NCBI GenBank assembly: GCA_023426545.1 | Contig: JAFAAN010000175.1 | Location: 124,001-188,000, forward strand | Length of the DNA: 64,000 bases | From: Pseudomonadota bacterium | Lineage (GTDB): Bacteria > Myxococcota > Myxococcia > Myxococcales > Myxococcaceae | Direction of reading: 5' to 3' | Shown here: one piece after another, positions 16,918 through 26,752 of the stretch | How positions within the stretch are numbered: position 1 is the stretch's first letter | How the letters are laid out: every line of letters starts with the position of its first letter | Notes under the pieces: generated by a model | The model's input: the letters and a program-made list of their open reading frames with translations, nothing else | Databases searched by the model: none | What the model was told of the DNA's origin: nothing | Translations under genes and position numbers: made by a program

Positions 16918-16937
16918 TGCACAACCTCCTTTAGGAG

Positions 16938-19900
16938 CTACGCGGTCAGACGCATGACTGGCGTTTCCGCCCGAGACATCTCTGCGTTTGGCGGGAAAGT
17001 CAGGACTCCATCCAGACACTTCTGGATTTCATTTGCAAGCACAAGAACATTTCTCTCATCCATGATGAGTGTCATGTGATTACCAGGGACCGGAATCACA
17101 TCCGTGCCTGCGGGGGCGAACCTGCGCACGCTATCGACAAGCGGATCGCCTCCCACGGTGACGGGCCCCGTCCTGAAGAGTGTGGCGGTGCCGCCGTATG
17201 AACCAAACGTATAGAGTTGTTCGGCCCGACGCGTGGCCATGAAATTCCTCACGGTGTGCGCCGTGTCTCTCAAGAAACGCCAGAGGTATGTGAGCTGCCC
17301 TTCGGCGTCCCGACGGAACAGGTCTCCCAGGGCCTCAGGCAGGTTGATACCCATCCATTCCCCAATCAACCTCGCGCTCGCGTAATCGCGCGGCATCTGG
17401 GCTTCTCCCAGCACCTTGACGAGCTGCGAGCCCGCAGGAATCTCGGCGGGCGTCCCTTCGTGTGAGGCCAAACGGTCCAGCGCCGCGCCATCAATCAGGC
17501 CGAGCAACGAGACCTGCTCTCCCAGCGCTTCGATCTGCCGGGCCATCTCGCAGACGACGATCCCGCCGTAGGACCAGCCGGCGATCCGGTACGGGCCGTG
17601 CGGCTGGACCTGCCGCATGGCGTCCACGTAGAGCGCGGCGGTCTCCTCGATGGTCGCCGGTGGCTGTTGGTCATCCATCACGCCCGGCATCTGGAAGCCG
17701 AAGACGGGCTGCTCTGGCGACAGGTGGCGCGCCAGGGCCACGTAGACGGCCGGGCTGCCCGCGGAAGGCGGCGCGAGGAAGAGCGGCGGGTTGCGGCCCA
17801 GCGGCTTCAAGGCCACCACGCATGCGGGCAGCTGGCGCACCAGCGCGGTGACCTTGCCGGAGTGCTCGTCAATCCAGCGGGCCAGGGCCTCGACCGTGGG
17901 ACGGTCGAACACCTCGTTGAGGGGCACCTCCAGCCCCAGCTTCGCGGAGATGCGCGCGATGAGCGTGACGGCCAGGAGCGAGTGCCCTCCCAGGTCGAAG
18001 AAGCTGTCCGTGGGGCCCACCGAGGCCAGGCCGAGCAGCTCGGCGAAGAGCGCCTGGAGCTCCCGCTCCGTCTCGTTCAGCTCGCCGGTCCGTGCCGGCG
18101 CGGCCGTCGCTCCCGCCTCCGACGTCACGGGCGGAAGCGCCTTGCGGTCGATCTTCCCGCTAGGGGTCAGCGGCAGCTCCGCGAGGACGGAGATGACCTC
18201 CGGCACCATGTACTCGGGCAGGACCTCCCGCAGGGCCTTGCGCAGCTCGGTCCTCAGGTCCGTGCCGTCCGGGCGCTCCAGCGTCCGGGGCTGCACGTAC
18301 GCCACCAGGCGCGGCGCGCCGTCAGGCGGGCGCTGTAGCACCACCGCGGCCTGGACGATGTCGGGGTGGCTCCCGAGGGCGGCCTCGACCTCGCCCGCTT
18401 CGACGCGGTGGCCGCGAATCTTCAGCTGGTCGTCCTGGCGGCCCAGGTACTCGATGCGCCCGTCGTGCAGGAACCGGGCATGGTCCCCCGTGCGGTAGAG
18501 CCGCGAGCCCCCCGGCCCGGAGCCCGCCGTGTCGAAGGGGTTGGGGATGAAGCGCTCGGCCGTGAGGTCCGGACGCCGGAGGTAGCCCCGCGCCAGTCCA
18601 ACGCCCCCGATGAACAGCTCGCCGGGCACGCCGACGGGCACCGGTTGCAGGAAGCGATCGAGGATGTACAGCCGCATGCCGGCGATGGGCCGCCCGATGG
18701 CAACACGCTCCGGCAGCGGCGCGCCGTCCGGAAGAAGTTCCTCGAAGCAGCAGGCCACGGCGGCCTCGGTGGGGCCGTACTCGTTGATGACGCGCGTGGG
18801 GATCCCCTGTTCCCGCCAGGGCGCCAGGTCCACGCCGTGCAGGCCCTCGCCGCCCAGCACCACCGCGTGCGTCCGGCCCAGCACCTGCCGCGTCCGGCCC
18901 AGGCCGTTGAAGGCCCGCAGGTGCGAGGGTGTCATCTTGATGAAGCTGAGGCCCTGCTCCGGATAGTCCCCGGATGTCAGCACGTCGAGCTCACGGCCCC
19001 GCGGGATGAGGAACAGCGCGCGGCCCGCCAGCAACGGGGCGAAGAGGCTCGTCAGGGTGCCATCGAAGCTGACGGAGCCAATTACCGGGCTCCCCGTGCC
19101 TTCATGGAGCCGGTAGGCCCGGACGCACCAGCGCAGGTAATTGACGATGCTGCGGTGGGTGATCTCCGTCCCCTTGGGACGGCCCGTCGAGCCCGACGTG
19201 TAGAGGATGTAGGCGAGCTGCTCGGGAAGCACCTCGCGGTGAAGCCGCGTGCCCGTGGCGTCCGGCACGTCCTGGTAGCCCTCGTCCACGTAGACGGTGA
19301 CGAAGCCGCCCATGCCCCAGAGGCATTCGGCGCGCTGCCGGGTGGAGATCAACACGCGGGGCCGAGCATCCGCGACGATGTGGCGGAGCCGGTCCGTGGG
19401 CTCGTCGGCGTCGAGTGCGAGGAACGCGCCACCGGCCTTGAGCACCGCCAGCAGGCTGACGATGAGCTCGGGCGAGCGCTCCAGGTACACGCCCACCACC
19501 ACCTCCGGCCCCACGTCCAGGGCCTGGAGTCGCGCGGCGAGGCGGTCACTGAGCTGGTCCAGCTCGCCATACGTCAACTCCCAGTCGTCCACGACGAGCG
19601 CGACCGCGTCGGGCGTGCGCGCCGCCTGGGCTTCGATGAGCGTGTGGAGACACGCGTCATTCCCCGTCGACTCCTCTCCCGAGGTGTTCCACGCCGCCAG
19701 GATGCGCTCGCGGTCCGCTGCGGGCAGGAACGGCAGCGCGCCCACGGGGCGCTGCGGCTCGCTCACGAGCCCTTCGAGCAGGACCTGGAAGCAGTCGACG
19801 TGGTGCTGGATGGTGCGCTGCTCGTAGAGGTCCCGGTTGAAGACCATCCGCGCCGACAGCCGGTCGCCATGGTCGTCCACGAACAGGCTGAGGTCGAAGC

Positions 19901-21245
19901 GTGACGTGGTCGTCTCGAACTCGAGCGGCCGCATCTGGACGCCCGTCGCATCCTGAAGCTCTCCGGACGCCCGGACCCAGGCGAACACCACCTGGAACAG
20001 CGGGTTGTGCCCCAGGCTGCGGGCGGGCCGCAGCTCCTCGACCAGCAGGTCGAAGGGCAGGTCTTGGTGGGCGAAGGCCTCGAGCACCGTCTCGCGCACG
20101 CGCTCCACGACGGTGGCGAAGCCGGGCGCGCCCCCCAGGTCCACCCGCATGACCAGGTTGTCCACGAAGAAGCCCACCAGCGGCTCCAGCTCCGTGCGGC
20201 TCCGGTTGATGGAGTTGGCGCCGAGCACCAGGTCATCTCGCCCCGAGAGGCGGTGCAGCAGCACGAAGAAGGCGCTCAGCATCCCCACGAAGGGCGTGGT
20301 CCTCGCCGCGTGGCTCAGCGCCTTCAGGGCCGAGGTGATGCGCGGCCCCACGTCGAAGCGCACCTCTCCGCCCCGGTTCGTCTGCACCTTGGGGCGGGCA
20401 TGGTCCGCGGGAAGCTCCAGGAGCGGCGGCGCCCCCTCCAGCTTCTTCCGCCAATAGTCCACCAGCTTCTGGCGGACCTCGCCCTGCAAGTAGTCCCGCT
20501 GCCAGATGGCGAAGTCGGCGTACTGGAGTGGCAGCGGCTGCAGCGGCGAAGGCAGCCCGCTGGTGAAGGCGCCGTACAGCGTGACGATCTCCCGGACGAG
20601 CACGGCCTGCGCCCACACATCCGCCGCGATGTGGTGGAGGCAGAGCTGGACGAACTGCCCCTGGGTCCCCCGCTCGATCACGAGGACGCGGACCACCGGC
20701 CCCGTGGAGAGGTCGAAGGGCCGTTCCCCCTCGCGATGGAGGAATGCCTCCACGCCCGCGGGCTCGGCGGCGAGCACCTCGCGCTCATCGAGCACGTGGA
20801 AGTCGAACCGGGGCTCCGGGTCGACAATCTGGACCGGGGCACCGGCCTGCTCCGCGTAGCGCGTGCGGAGGATCTCGTGCCGGCGGACAATCTCCTCGAA
20901 GCACCGGCGCAGGATGGAAGCGTCGAGGCGCCCCGCGACCTGCAACGCCAGCACCAGGTTGTAGGCGGTGCTGCCGGGCTCGAGCCGGTCAAGGAACCAC
21001 AGCCGCGTCTGCCCATAGGACAGGGGCGCGGGGCCCTCACGGTGGACGTGGACGATGGGCGCTTCCTCCCGGCCCTCGTCATGGTCGCGCAGCAGCTTCA
21101 GCAGGGCCTGCTTGTGCTCGGCCAACGCATGACGCAGCTCCGGGTCGGTGGCTCCTTTCGGCCCCCGGAGCCGCAACGCCTCTCCCTCCGCACGAACTTC
21201 CAGGCCGCGCCGGTTCAGCTCGGCGACCAGTTCCCCCAGGTTCAT
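16938..21245 (-). CDS. Terminal NRPS module C-A-PCP-TE, Asn-like code
   Basis: The product has 1435 residues. Order: TubC-type docking domain 1-55; C domain about 70-500 with HHIAADV (204-210; the usual HHxxxDG ends in Val here); A domain about 530-1030 (YTSGSTGRPKG, YRTGD, GKIDRKAL); PCP with GGHSLL about 1045-1115; TE about 1150-1420 with GWSYGG and a late His in PGNHM. Reading the specificity pocket by eye gives D-G-T-K-V-G-E-V-A-K, closest to the Asn code (DLTKxGEVGK). A terminal Asn amide-linked to a polyene is the hallmark of DKxanthenes. The TE makes this the release module, although another PKS gene lies downstream. The start overlaps the upstream PKS stop by ATGA, and the docking domain should pair with that PKS's C-terminus. 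Confidence 0.95.
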   Translation of the reverse strand: MNLGELVAELNRRGLEVRAEGEALRLRGPKGATDPELRHALAEHKQALLKLLRDHDEGREEAPIVHVHREGPAPLSYGQTRLWFLDRLEPGSTAYNLVLALQVAGRLDASILRRCFEEIVRRHEILRTRYAEQAGAPVQIVDPEPRFDFHVLDEREVLAAEPAGVEAFLHREGERPFDLSTGPVVRVLVIERGTQGQFVQLCLHHIAADVWAQAVLVREIVTLYGAFTSGLPSPLQPLPLQYADFAIWQRDYLQGEVRQKLVDYWRKKLEGAPPLLELPADHARPKVQTNRGGEVRFDVGPRITSALKALSHAARTTPFVGMLSAFFVLLHRLSGRDDLVLGANSINRSRTELEPLVGFFVDNLVMRVDLGGAPGFATVVERVRETVLEAFAHQDLPFDLLVEELRPARSLGHNPLFQVVFAWVRASGELQDATGVQMRPLEFETTTSRFDLSLFVDDHGDRLSARMVFNRDLYEQRTIQHHVDCFQVLLEGLVSEPQRPVGALPFLPAADRERILAAWNTSGEESTGNDACLHTLIEAQAARTPDAVALVVDDWELTYGELDQLSDRLAARLQALDVGPEVVVGVYLERSPELIVSLLAVLKAGGAFLALDADEPTDRLRHIVADARPRVLISTRQRAECLWGMGGFVTVYVDEGYQDVPDATGTRLHREVLPEQLAYILYTSGSTGRPKGTEITHRSIVNYLRWCVRAYRLHEGTGSPVIGSVSFDGTLTSLFAPLLAGRALFLIPRGRELDVLTSGDYPEQGLSFIKMTPSHLRAFNGLGRTRQVLGRTHAVVLGGEGLHGVDLAPWREQGIPTRVINEYGPTEAAVACCFEELLPDGAPLPERVAIGRPIAGMRLYILDRFLQPVPVGVPGELFIGGVGLARGYLRRPDLTAERFIPNPFDTAGSGPGGSRLYRTGDHARFLHDGRIEYLGRQDDQLKIRGHRVEAGEVEAALGSHPDIVQAAVVLQRPPDGAPRLVAYVQPRTLERPDGTDLRTELRKALREVLPEYMVPEVISVLAELPLTPSGKIDRKALPPVTSEAGATAAPARTGELNETERELQALFAELLGLASVGPTDSFFDLGGHSLLAVTLIARISAKLGLEVPLNEVFDRPTVEALARWIDEHSGKVTALVRQLPACVVALKPLGRNPPLFLAPPSAGSPAVYVALARHLSPEQPVFGFQMPGVMDDQQPPATIEETAALYVDAMRQVQPHGPYRIAGWSYGGIVVCEMARQIEALGEQVSLLGLIDGAALDRLASHEGTPAEIPAGSQLVKVLGEAQMPRDYASARLIGEWMGINLPEALGDLFRRDAEGQLTYLWRFLRDTAHTVRNFMATRRAEQLYTFGSYGGTATLFRTGPVTVGGDPLVDSVRRFAPAGTDVIPVPGNHMTLIMDERNVLVLANEIQKCLDGVLTFPPNAEMSRAETPVMRLTA

Positions 21246-24200
21246 ACCGTCAACTCCTCGATTTCGGCCGCGGCCGCGGCGGCGGGCGCACGCGTGAGCA
21301 GCTCCTTCAGCTCGAGCTGGGTGTGGAGCGCCTCCACCAGCCCGTCGAGCGTCGTGCCGTCGATGAACCGCGCCATGAGCAGGTCCACGCCCAGCTCGCG
21401 GCCGATGCGGTTCTTCAGCTCGACCGCGCGCAGTGAGTCGAGCCCCATCTCGTTCAGGGAGATCTTCTTCTGGAGGACCTCGTGATCCGGAGAGAACCCC
21501 AGCAGCGGTCCCAGCCGGCTCTGCACGTACCGCGTCAGCAGCACGCGCCGCCGCTCGCTGTCGGCGCGCTTGAGCTCCTCCATGAGCTCATTCATCCGCG
21601 AGGCGCCCGCTGCCTTGGCCTGCTCGCGAAGCATGAGCTCGGAGAACAAGGGGCCGTGACCGGGCGAAGGGCCCGACTCCAGCGTGTTGACGCTGAAGGG
21701 CACCACGCCCACCTGCACGGCCCCCTGCTCCAGCAGTTGCTCCAGGAGCTGCAGCGCCAGCTCTGGCGAGAGGCTGGAGCCGTCAGCGGCCCCGGCGCGG
21801 TCCGCGCTCTTCGCGGCCATGCCCGCGCCCGCCCAGCGTCCCCAGTTGATACTGAGCGCGGGCAGCCCCTGCCGGCGCCGGTGGTGTGCCAGCGCGTCGA
21901 GGACGCTGTTGGCGGCCACGTAGTTGGCCTGTCCCGCGACGCCCACCAGCGACGCGGCGGACGAGTACATCACGAAGAGGTCCAGCGGCAGCCCCTGCGT
22001 GACGCGGTGCAGGTTCAACGCGCCTTGCACCTTGGGCGCGAACACGCGGGAGAAGCGCGCACGGTCCTGGTAGAGGACGACGCCATCCTCCAGCACCCCC
22101 GCGGTGTGGATGACGCCTCGCAGGAGCTGCCCCCGCTGGGCCACGCCATCCACCAGCCGCCGCACATCGTCCTCGCGGGACACGTCCGCCTGCGCCACGC
22201 TGACCTCGGCGCCCCGGGCGGTCAGCGCCGAGAGCCGCTCACTCACCGCGTCCCCGGGGGCGCTTCGACCGACCAGGAGCAGGTGCCGGGCCCCCGCCCC
22301 GACCAGCCACTCTGCGGTCGCAAGCCCCAACGCGCCCAGGCCGCCAGTAATGAGATAGACGCCGTCCGGTTGGATGCGCGTGGGGGACGTGGGCGCTGGC
22401 GCCTTCCCTGGCCGCGCGAGGCGCGCACCGAGGAGCCGGCCGTCGCGCACGGCCATCACGTTCTCCTCGGGAGGCTCGGCCATGAGGTGGAACAGCCGCG
22501 CCAGCGAGTCGGCTCCCGGTTCGAGGTCGACCATGCGGCAGCGCAGCTCCGCGTGCTCGATGGCGGCCGCGCGGCCCAGGCCCCACAGCGAGGCCTGGGC
22601 GTAGCCGTCCACCACATCCGCGGGCGTGGCGGCCACGGCGCCCTCGGTCACCATCCACAAGGCAGGCCGCTGGGCCCACGTCGCACGCGCCATCGCCTGG
22701 ACCAGGTGGAGCGCCCCCATCGTGTTCCACGTCACCGAGCCAGACCTCGACTCGGGAGAGCGGTCTCCCAATCCCCACAGGAAGGCGACGGTCGTGATGG
22801 GCGTGCCGGTCGATGACACGTCCTGGAGGAGCCGCTCGAAGCCCGCCGGATCCTCGGGGTCGAGGCGATAGAGGCCGGCGTCGACGTGCTCGTAGGCGGA
22901 GCCGGGCGTGGCCACGACGCAGCTCCAGGCACGCTCCCTGGCCAGGGCACGGACCTCTTCCTCCGTGCGGCCCGCGTCCACCAACAGCAGGCACGCGCCG
23001 GAGTGGGCCGCGACCCGATCGCTCGCCGCGGGCGCGGAGGGCTCCCGCCACGCCAGCTCGAAGAGGAGCTCCTGCGCCGCACCCGAGAAGGACGCCTTGA
23101 ACGCGCGGCGGTCGAGCTGCTTGAGCAGCAACCCCTCCACCTCCGCGACCACGGCCCCGTCTTCATCCAGGATGCGAAGGTCGGTGCTCACCAGTCCCTC
23201 CGCGACAGCGCCGCCCGCGCCACCACGCGCATGGACCCAGATGCGGCTCCCAGGCCGCTTGAACCAGCGCAGCCGCTCGATGGCCACCGGGATGCGCCCG
23301 TGTCCGCCGCCCGCGAGCTGGGCCGCGTCCTCCGTGAAGGCGGCCGCGGCCGTCTGGAAGCATGCGTCCAGCAGCAGCGGGTGGAGCCAGTAATCTCCCA
23401 GGCCGAGGACGAGCGAGTCCGGCAATCGCACCCGCGCGAGGCAGCCTCCCTCGCCAAACCGAAGCGCATCGATGCCGCGGAAGGACGGGCCATACTCGAG
23501 CCCCCCTTGAGCCATCATCTCGTAGAGGGCGCTCACGGAGCCCTCACGCGGGAAGGCCGTGAACAGGTCCCCTTCGAGGTCGACGGCCTCGGGGCGCGTG
23601 CGAGCCTCGGTGATGCGGCCCTGGGCCAGGCGGAACCAGCTCCGGTCCGCGCCCGTTCCCTGTCCATGGATCTCGAAGCGCGAGCCGGACTCATCCGGCA
23701 TCAGCACCGTCTGGACGTCCTGAGACTGGCCCTCGGAGAGGACGAGCGCCCGCTCCAGCTCGATGGCCGTCAGCTCCAGGGCGCGCTCTCCAGCAGACAC
23801 CTCGTGCGCCGCCCCGATGGCCATCTCGACATAGCAGGCGGCCGGGAGCACCGCGTTTCCGAGCACGCGATGCTCCTCGATGAAGGCGGGCTCGCGCGTG
23901 CTCAACCGGGCCGCGAACCGAGCCTCCTGCGTCCCTGGCAGCGGCAACCGCGCGCCGGGAAGCGGCGCGGCACCGCTCGGGGCCCCGTCCTCGTCCGATG
24001 CGTAGCCGCGCTTCTCCCCGGTGCGCGTCGTCATCCAGTAGCGCTCCCGCAAGAACGGATGCGTCGGCAGGCAGCGCGGGCGCCTCTCGAAGGGGGCGTC
24101 GAACGCGGCCCAGTCGACCTCGACGCCGCGCATGTACAGCTCGGCCAGACTGGAGACGAGCTGTGCCGTCTCGCCCGCGGAGGGGCGCAGGCTCGGCAGC

Positions 24201-26752
24201 CAGCAGAGCGCATCCTCCTGCGGGAAGCTCCGCCGACCGATGCCCGCCAGGATGGGCGCCGGGCCCACCTCCAGGAACATCCGGTGCCTCTCCTCGCGAA
24301 GCGCGCCCAGTCCCTTCGAGAAGGCGACGGGCTGCCGCAGCTGCTGGCACCAGTAGTCCGGCTGGGTGAGCTCACCATCGACGCGGCGGCCATGCAGCGT
24401 GGAGACGAGCGGGATGCGCGGAGCCGAGAGCGACAGGCCGCGAAAGGCCTCCGCGAACGGCTTCAGCACCGGCTCCATCATGCTGGAGTGGAAGGCGTAC
24501 TCCATCCACAGGCGCTTCACCTGAACGCCTTCGGACGCCAGCGATTCCGCCACCGCGGTGATGGCCTCCGGCTGGCCGGAGACGACCAGGTCATCCGGAC
24601 CGTTGATGGCGGCCAGACACACGGCCCCGGCATGCGGCGCGATGACCCGCTCCACGAGGTCGAGGGGGGCGAAGATGGACAGCATCGCGCCGGCCCCCAG
24701 GTGCTCACTGATGAGCCGCGCGCGCGTCACCACCAGCCGCAAGGCGTCCTCGATGCTGAAGACGCCCGCCACCGCGGCGGCGGCGTACTCCCCCAGGCTG
24801 TGGCCGATGACGGCCCCGGGCGTGACACCCCATGCGGCCCACAGCTCCGCGAGCGCGAACTCCAGCGCCACCAGCGCGGGCTGCGCGAGCCGCGTGTCCT
24901 TCAGGAGCGCCTCGGAGGATTCACCGAAGAGCAGGTCCTCGAGCCGGCAGTCGATCTGCCCCTCCAGGGCCTTGGCGCAGCGCTCCAGCGCCGCCCGGAA
25001 TACGGGCTGCGTCTCGACGAGCTCCCGCCCCACGCCGGGGCGAAGCGCGCCCTGCCCCGTGAACAGGAAGACGGGCTTTGGGCTCTCCGTCCCACGCAGG
25101 GGCTCGCGCGCCGGACGCTGCGACTCCTCGCGCAGGCGCGTCAGGCTCTCACGCAGCTCCGCGGCGGTGGTGCCCACCACGGCGGCGCGGTGCTCGAACT
25201 GCGTGCGGCCGGTGTTCGCCGTGTAGCACCAGTCCCCCAGCGCCGCGTCGTCCGCTGGCAGGGTCCGCGCATGGACCTCCATCAGCGCCTCCAGCGCGGC
25301 CTCGCTCTTGGCCGACAGCGAGAGCACGTGCGCCGGCCGGTCCTTCTCCACCCGGGGCCGCGCCAGCACGGGGGCTTCCTCCACCACCATGTGGACGTTG
25401 GTCCCGCTGAAGCCAAAGCTGCTGACCCCGGCGATCCGGCGCTTCTCCCCCCGTGCCCATGGCCGCGCGGTGGTCGGCACCGTGACGGGCAGGTCTTCCC
25501 AGCGGATGTTGGGGTTCGGCCGCTCGAAGTTCAGGTGGGCGGGGATGACCTCGTTCTGCAACGCCAGGAGGACCTTGATGAGCCCCGCGATGCCCGCGGC
25601 GGCCTCCAGGTGCCCGATGTTCGTCTTCACGGAGCCGACGAACAGCGGCTCACTCCGCGAGCCCTTGCGTCCGAAGACGGAGCGCAGCGCCTCCATCTCG
25701 ATGGGGTCCCCGAGCAGCGTCCCGGTACCGTGGGCCTCGATGTAGCCGACCTGCTCCGGCTCCACGCCGCAGCTCTCGAGCGCCGCCCGGATGACGCGCT
25801 CCTGCGAGCGCCCGTTGGGCACCATCAGCCCGCTGCTCCGGCCATCATGGGTGACGGCCGAGCCTCGGATGACGCCGATGATGGCGTCTCCGCTCGCCAG
25901 CGCATCCGAGAGGCGCTTGAGCACGACGACGCCGCAGCCCTCCCCGCGCCCGAAGCCGTCCGCGGACGCGTCGAAGGTCTTGCAGCGGCCATCCGGCGCG
26001 AGCATCCGGTTCTGGCACTCGACCATCACCGTGACGGGCGACAGGTTCAGGTTCACCCCCGCCGCGAGCGCGATGTCGCTTTCGTCGTTGCGAAGGCTCT
26101 GGCAGGCGATGTGGAGGGCGACAGCTGACGACGAGCACGCCGTGTCCACGGCGACGGCGGGCCCCTGGAGCCCGAGCGTGTGCGAGATGCGGCCCGCCGC
26201 GACGGAGGGATAGTTGAGGGACGCGGAGTGCATCTCCATTCCCTCCGTGAGGCCGAGCAGGTTGTAGTCGTTGTGCATCAGCCCCAGGAAGATGCCGGTG
26301 CGGCTCCCGGTGAGGCTGCCTGGGGGGATGCCCGCGCGCTCCAGGGCCCGCCAGCACTCCTCCAGCAGCAATCGCTGCTGCGGGTCCATGCCCTTGGCAT
26401 CGCGCGGCGTGATGCCGAAGAAGCCCGGGTCGAACAGGTCCACGTCGTCGATGAACGCGCCCCTGCGCGTGTACATCTTCCCCGGGACTCCGGGCGTGGG
26501 GTCGTAGAGGGCGTCGATGTCCCAGCGCGAGGCCGGAACGTCGCGCATCGCGTCCCGTCCCGACGCGAGCAGCTCCCAGAAGGTCTCCGGCAGCTCCCCT
26601 CCTCCGGGGAACCGGCACGACATGCCAATCACCGCGATGGGCTCCGCCGCCAGCAGCTCCTTCTTCGAGCGCAGCTGGCTCGCGAGGTACGCGAGCTTGA
26701 CGACAGGCAACTCCGAGATTCGTGTGGTTAGTTTCGCCATCGGGGGTCTCAT
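21242..26752 (-). CDS. PKS module KS-AT-DH-KR-ACP
   Basis: The product has 1836 residues. KS about 37-462 with Cys206, His341 and His381; AT about 560-850 with Ser652 in GHSLGE and YAFH at 752-755, a mixture of malonyl (HAFH) and methylmalonyl (YASH) forms; DH about 935-1215 with His961 in HRVLGNAVLP and Asp1129 in DACFQ; KR about 1464-1640 with GVLED and Tyr1611 in NYVAANSVL; ACP with Ser1773 in GLDSLR. It should add a two-carbon unit and dehydrate it. The start overlaps the upstream stop (ATGA at 26749-26752), and a second ATG follows at 26740. The C-terminal tail is short and ends in EIEELTV, a plausible short motif for binding the TubC-type docking domain of the next protein, the Asn module. 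Confidence 0.97.
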   Translation of the reverse strand: MRPPMAKLTTRISELPVVKLAYLASQLRSKKELLAAEPIAVIGMSCRFPGGGELPETFWELLASGRDAMRDVPASRWDIDALYDPTPGVPGKMYTRRGAFIDDVDLFDPGFFGITPRDAKGMDPQQRLLLEECWRALERAGIPPGSLTGSRTGIFLGLMHNDYNLLGLTEGMEMHSASLNYPSVAAGRISHTLGLQGPAVAVDTACSSSAVALHIACQSLRNDESDIALAAGVNLNLSPVTVMVECQNRMLAPDGRCKTFDASADGFGRGEGCGVVVLKRLSDALASGDAIIGVIRGSAVTHDGRSSGLMVPNGRSQERVIRAALESCGVEPEQVGYIEAHGTGTLLGDPIEMEALRSVFGRKGSRSEPLFVGSVKTNIGHLEAAAGIAGLIKVLLALQNEVIPAHLNFERPNPNIRWEDLPVTVPTTARPWARGEKRRIAGVSSFGFSGTNVHMVVEEAPVLARPRVEKDRPAHVLSLSAKSEAALEALMEVHARTLPADDAALGDWCYTANTGRTQFEHRAAVVGTTAAELRESLTRLREESQRPAREPLRGTESPKPVFLFTGQGALRPGVGRELVETQPVFRAALERCAKALEGQIDCRLEDLLFGESSEALLKDTRLAQPALVALEFALAELWAAWGVTPGAVIGHSLGEYAAAAVAGVFSIEDALRLVVTRARLISEHLGAGAMLSIFAPLDLVERVIAPHAGAVCLAAINGPDDLVVSGQPEAITAVAESLASEGVQVKRLWMEYAFHSSMMEPVLKPFAEAFRGLSLSAPRIPLVSTLHGRRVDGELTQPDYWCQQLRQPVAFSKGLGALREERHRMFLEVGPAPILAGIGRRSFPQEDALCWLPSLRPSAGETAQLVSSLAELYMRGVEVDWAAFDAPFERRPRCLPTHPFLRERYWMTTRTGEKRGYASDEDGAPSGAAPLPGARLPLPGTQEARFAARLSTREPAFIEEHRVLGNAVLPAACYVEMAIGAAHEVSAGERALELTAIELERALVLSEGQSQDVQTVLMPDESGSRFEIHGQGTGADRSWFRLAQGRITEARTRPEAVDLEGDLFTAFPREGSVSALYEMMAQGGLEYGPSFRGIDALRFGEGGCLARVRLPDSLVLGLGDYWLHPLLLDACFQTAAAAFTEDAAQLAGGGHGRIPVAIERLRWFKRPGSRIWVHARGGAGGAVAEGLVSTDLRILDEDGAVVAEVEGLLLKQLDRRAFKASFSGAAQELLFELAWREPSAPAASDRVAAHSGACLLLVDAGRTEEEVRALARERAWSCVVATPGSAYEHVDAGLYRLDPEDPAGFERLLQDVSSTGTPITTVAFLWGLGDRSPESRSGSVTWNTMGALHLVQAMARATWAQRPALWMVTEGAVAATPADVVDGYAQASLWGLGRAAAIEHAELRCRMVDLEPGADSLARLFHLMAEPPEENVMAVRDGRLLGARLARPGKAPAPTSPTRIQPDGVYLITGGLGALGLATAEWLVGAGARHLLLVGRSAPGDAVSERLSALTARGAEVSVAQADVSREDDVRRLVDGVAQRGQLLRGVIHTAGVLEDGVVLYQDRARFSRVFAPKVQGALNLHRVTQGLPLDLFVMYSSAASLVGVAGQANYVAANSVLDALAHHRRRQGLPALSINWGRWAGAGMAAKSADRAGAADGSSLSPELALQLLEQLLEQGAVQVGVVPFSVNTLESGPSPGHGPLFSELMLREQAKAAGASRMNELMEELKRADSERRRVLLTRYVQSRLGPLLGFSPDHEVLQKKISLNEMGLDSLRAVELKNRIGRELGVDLLMARFIDGTTLDGLVEALHTQLELKELLTRAPAAAAAAEIEELTV

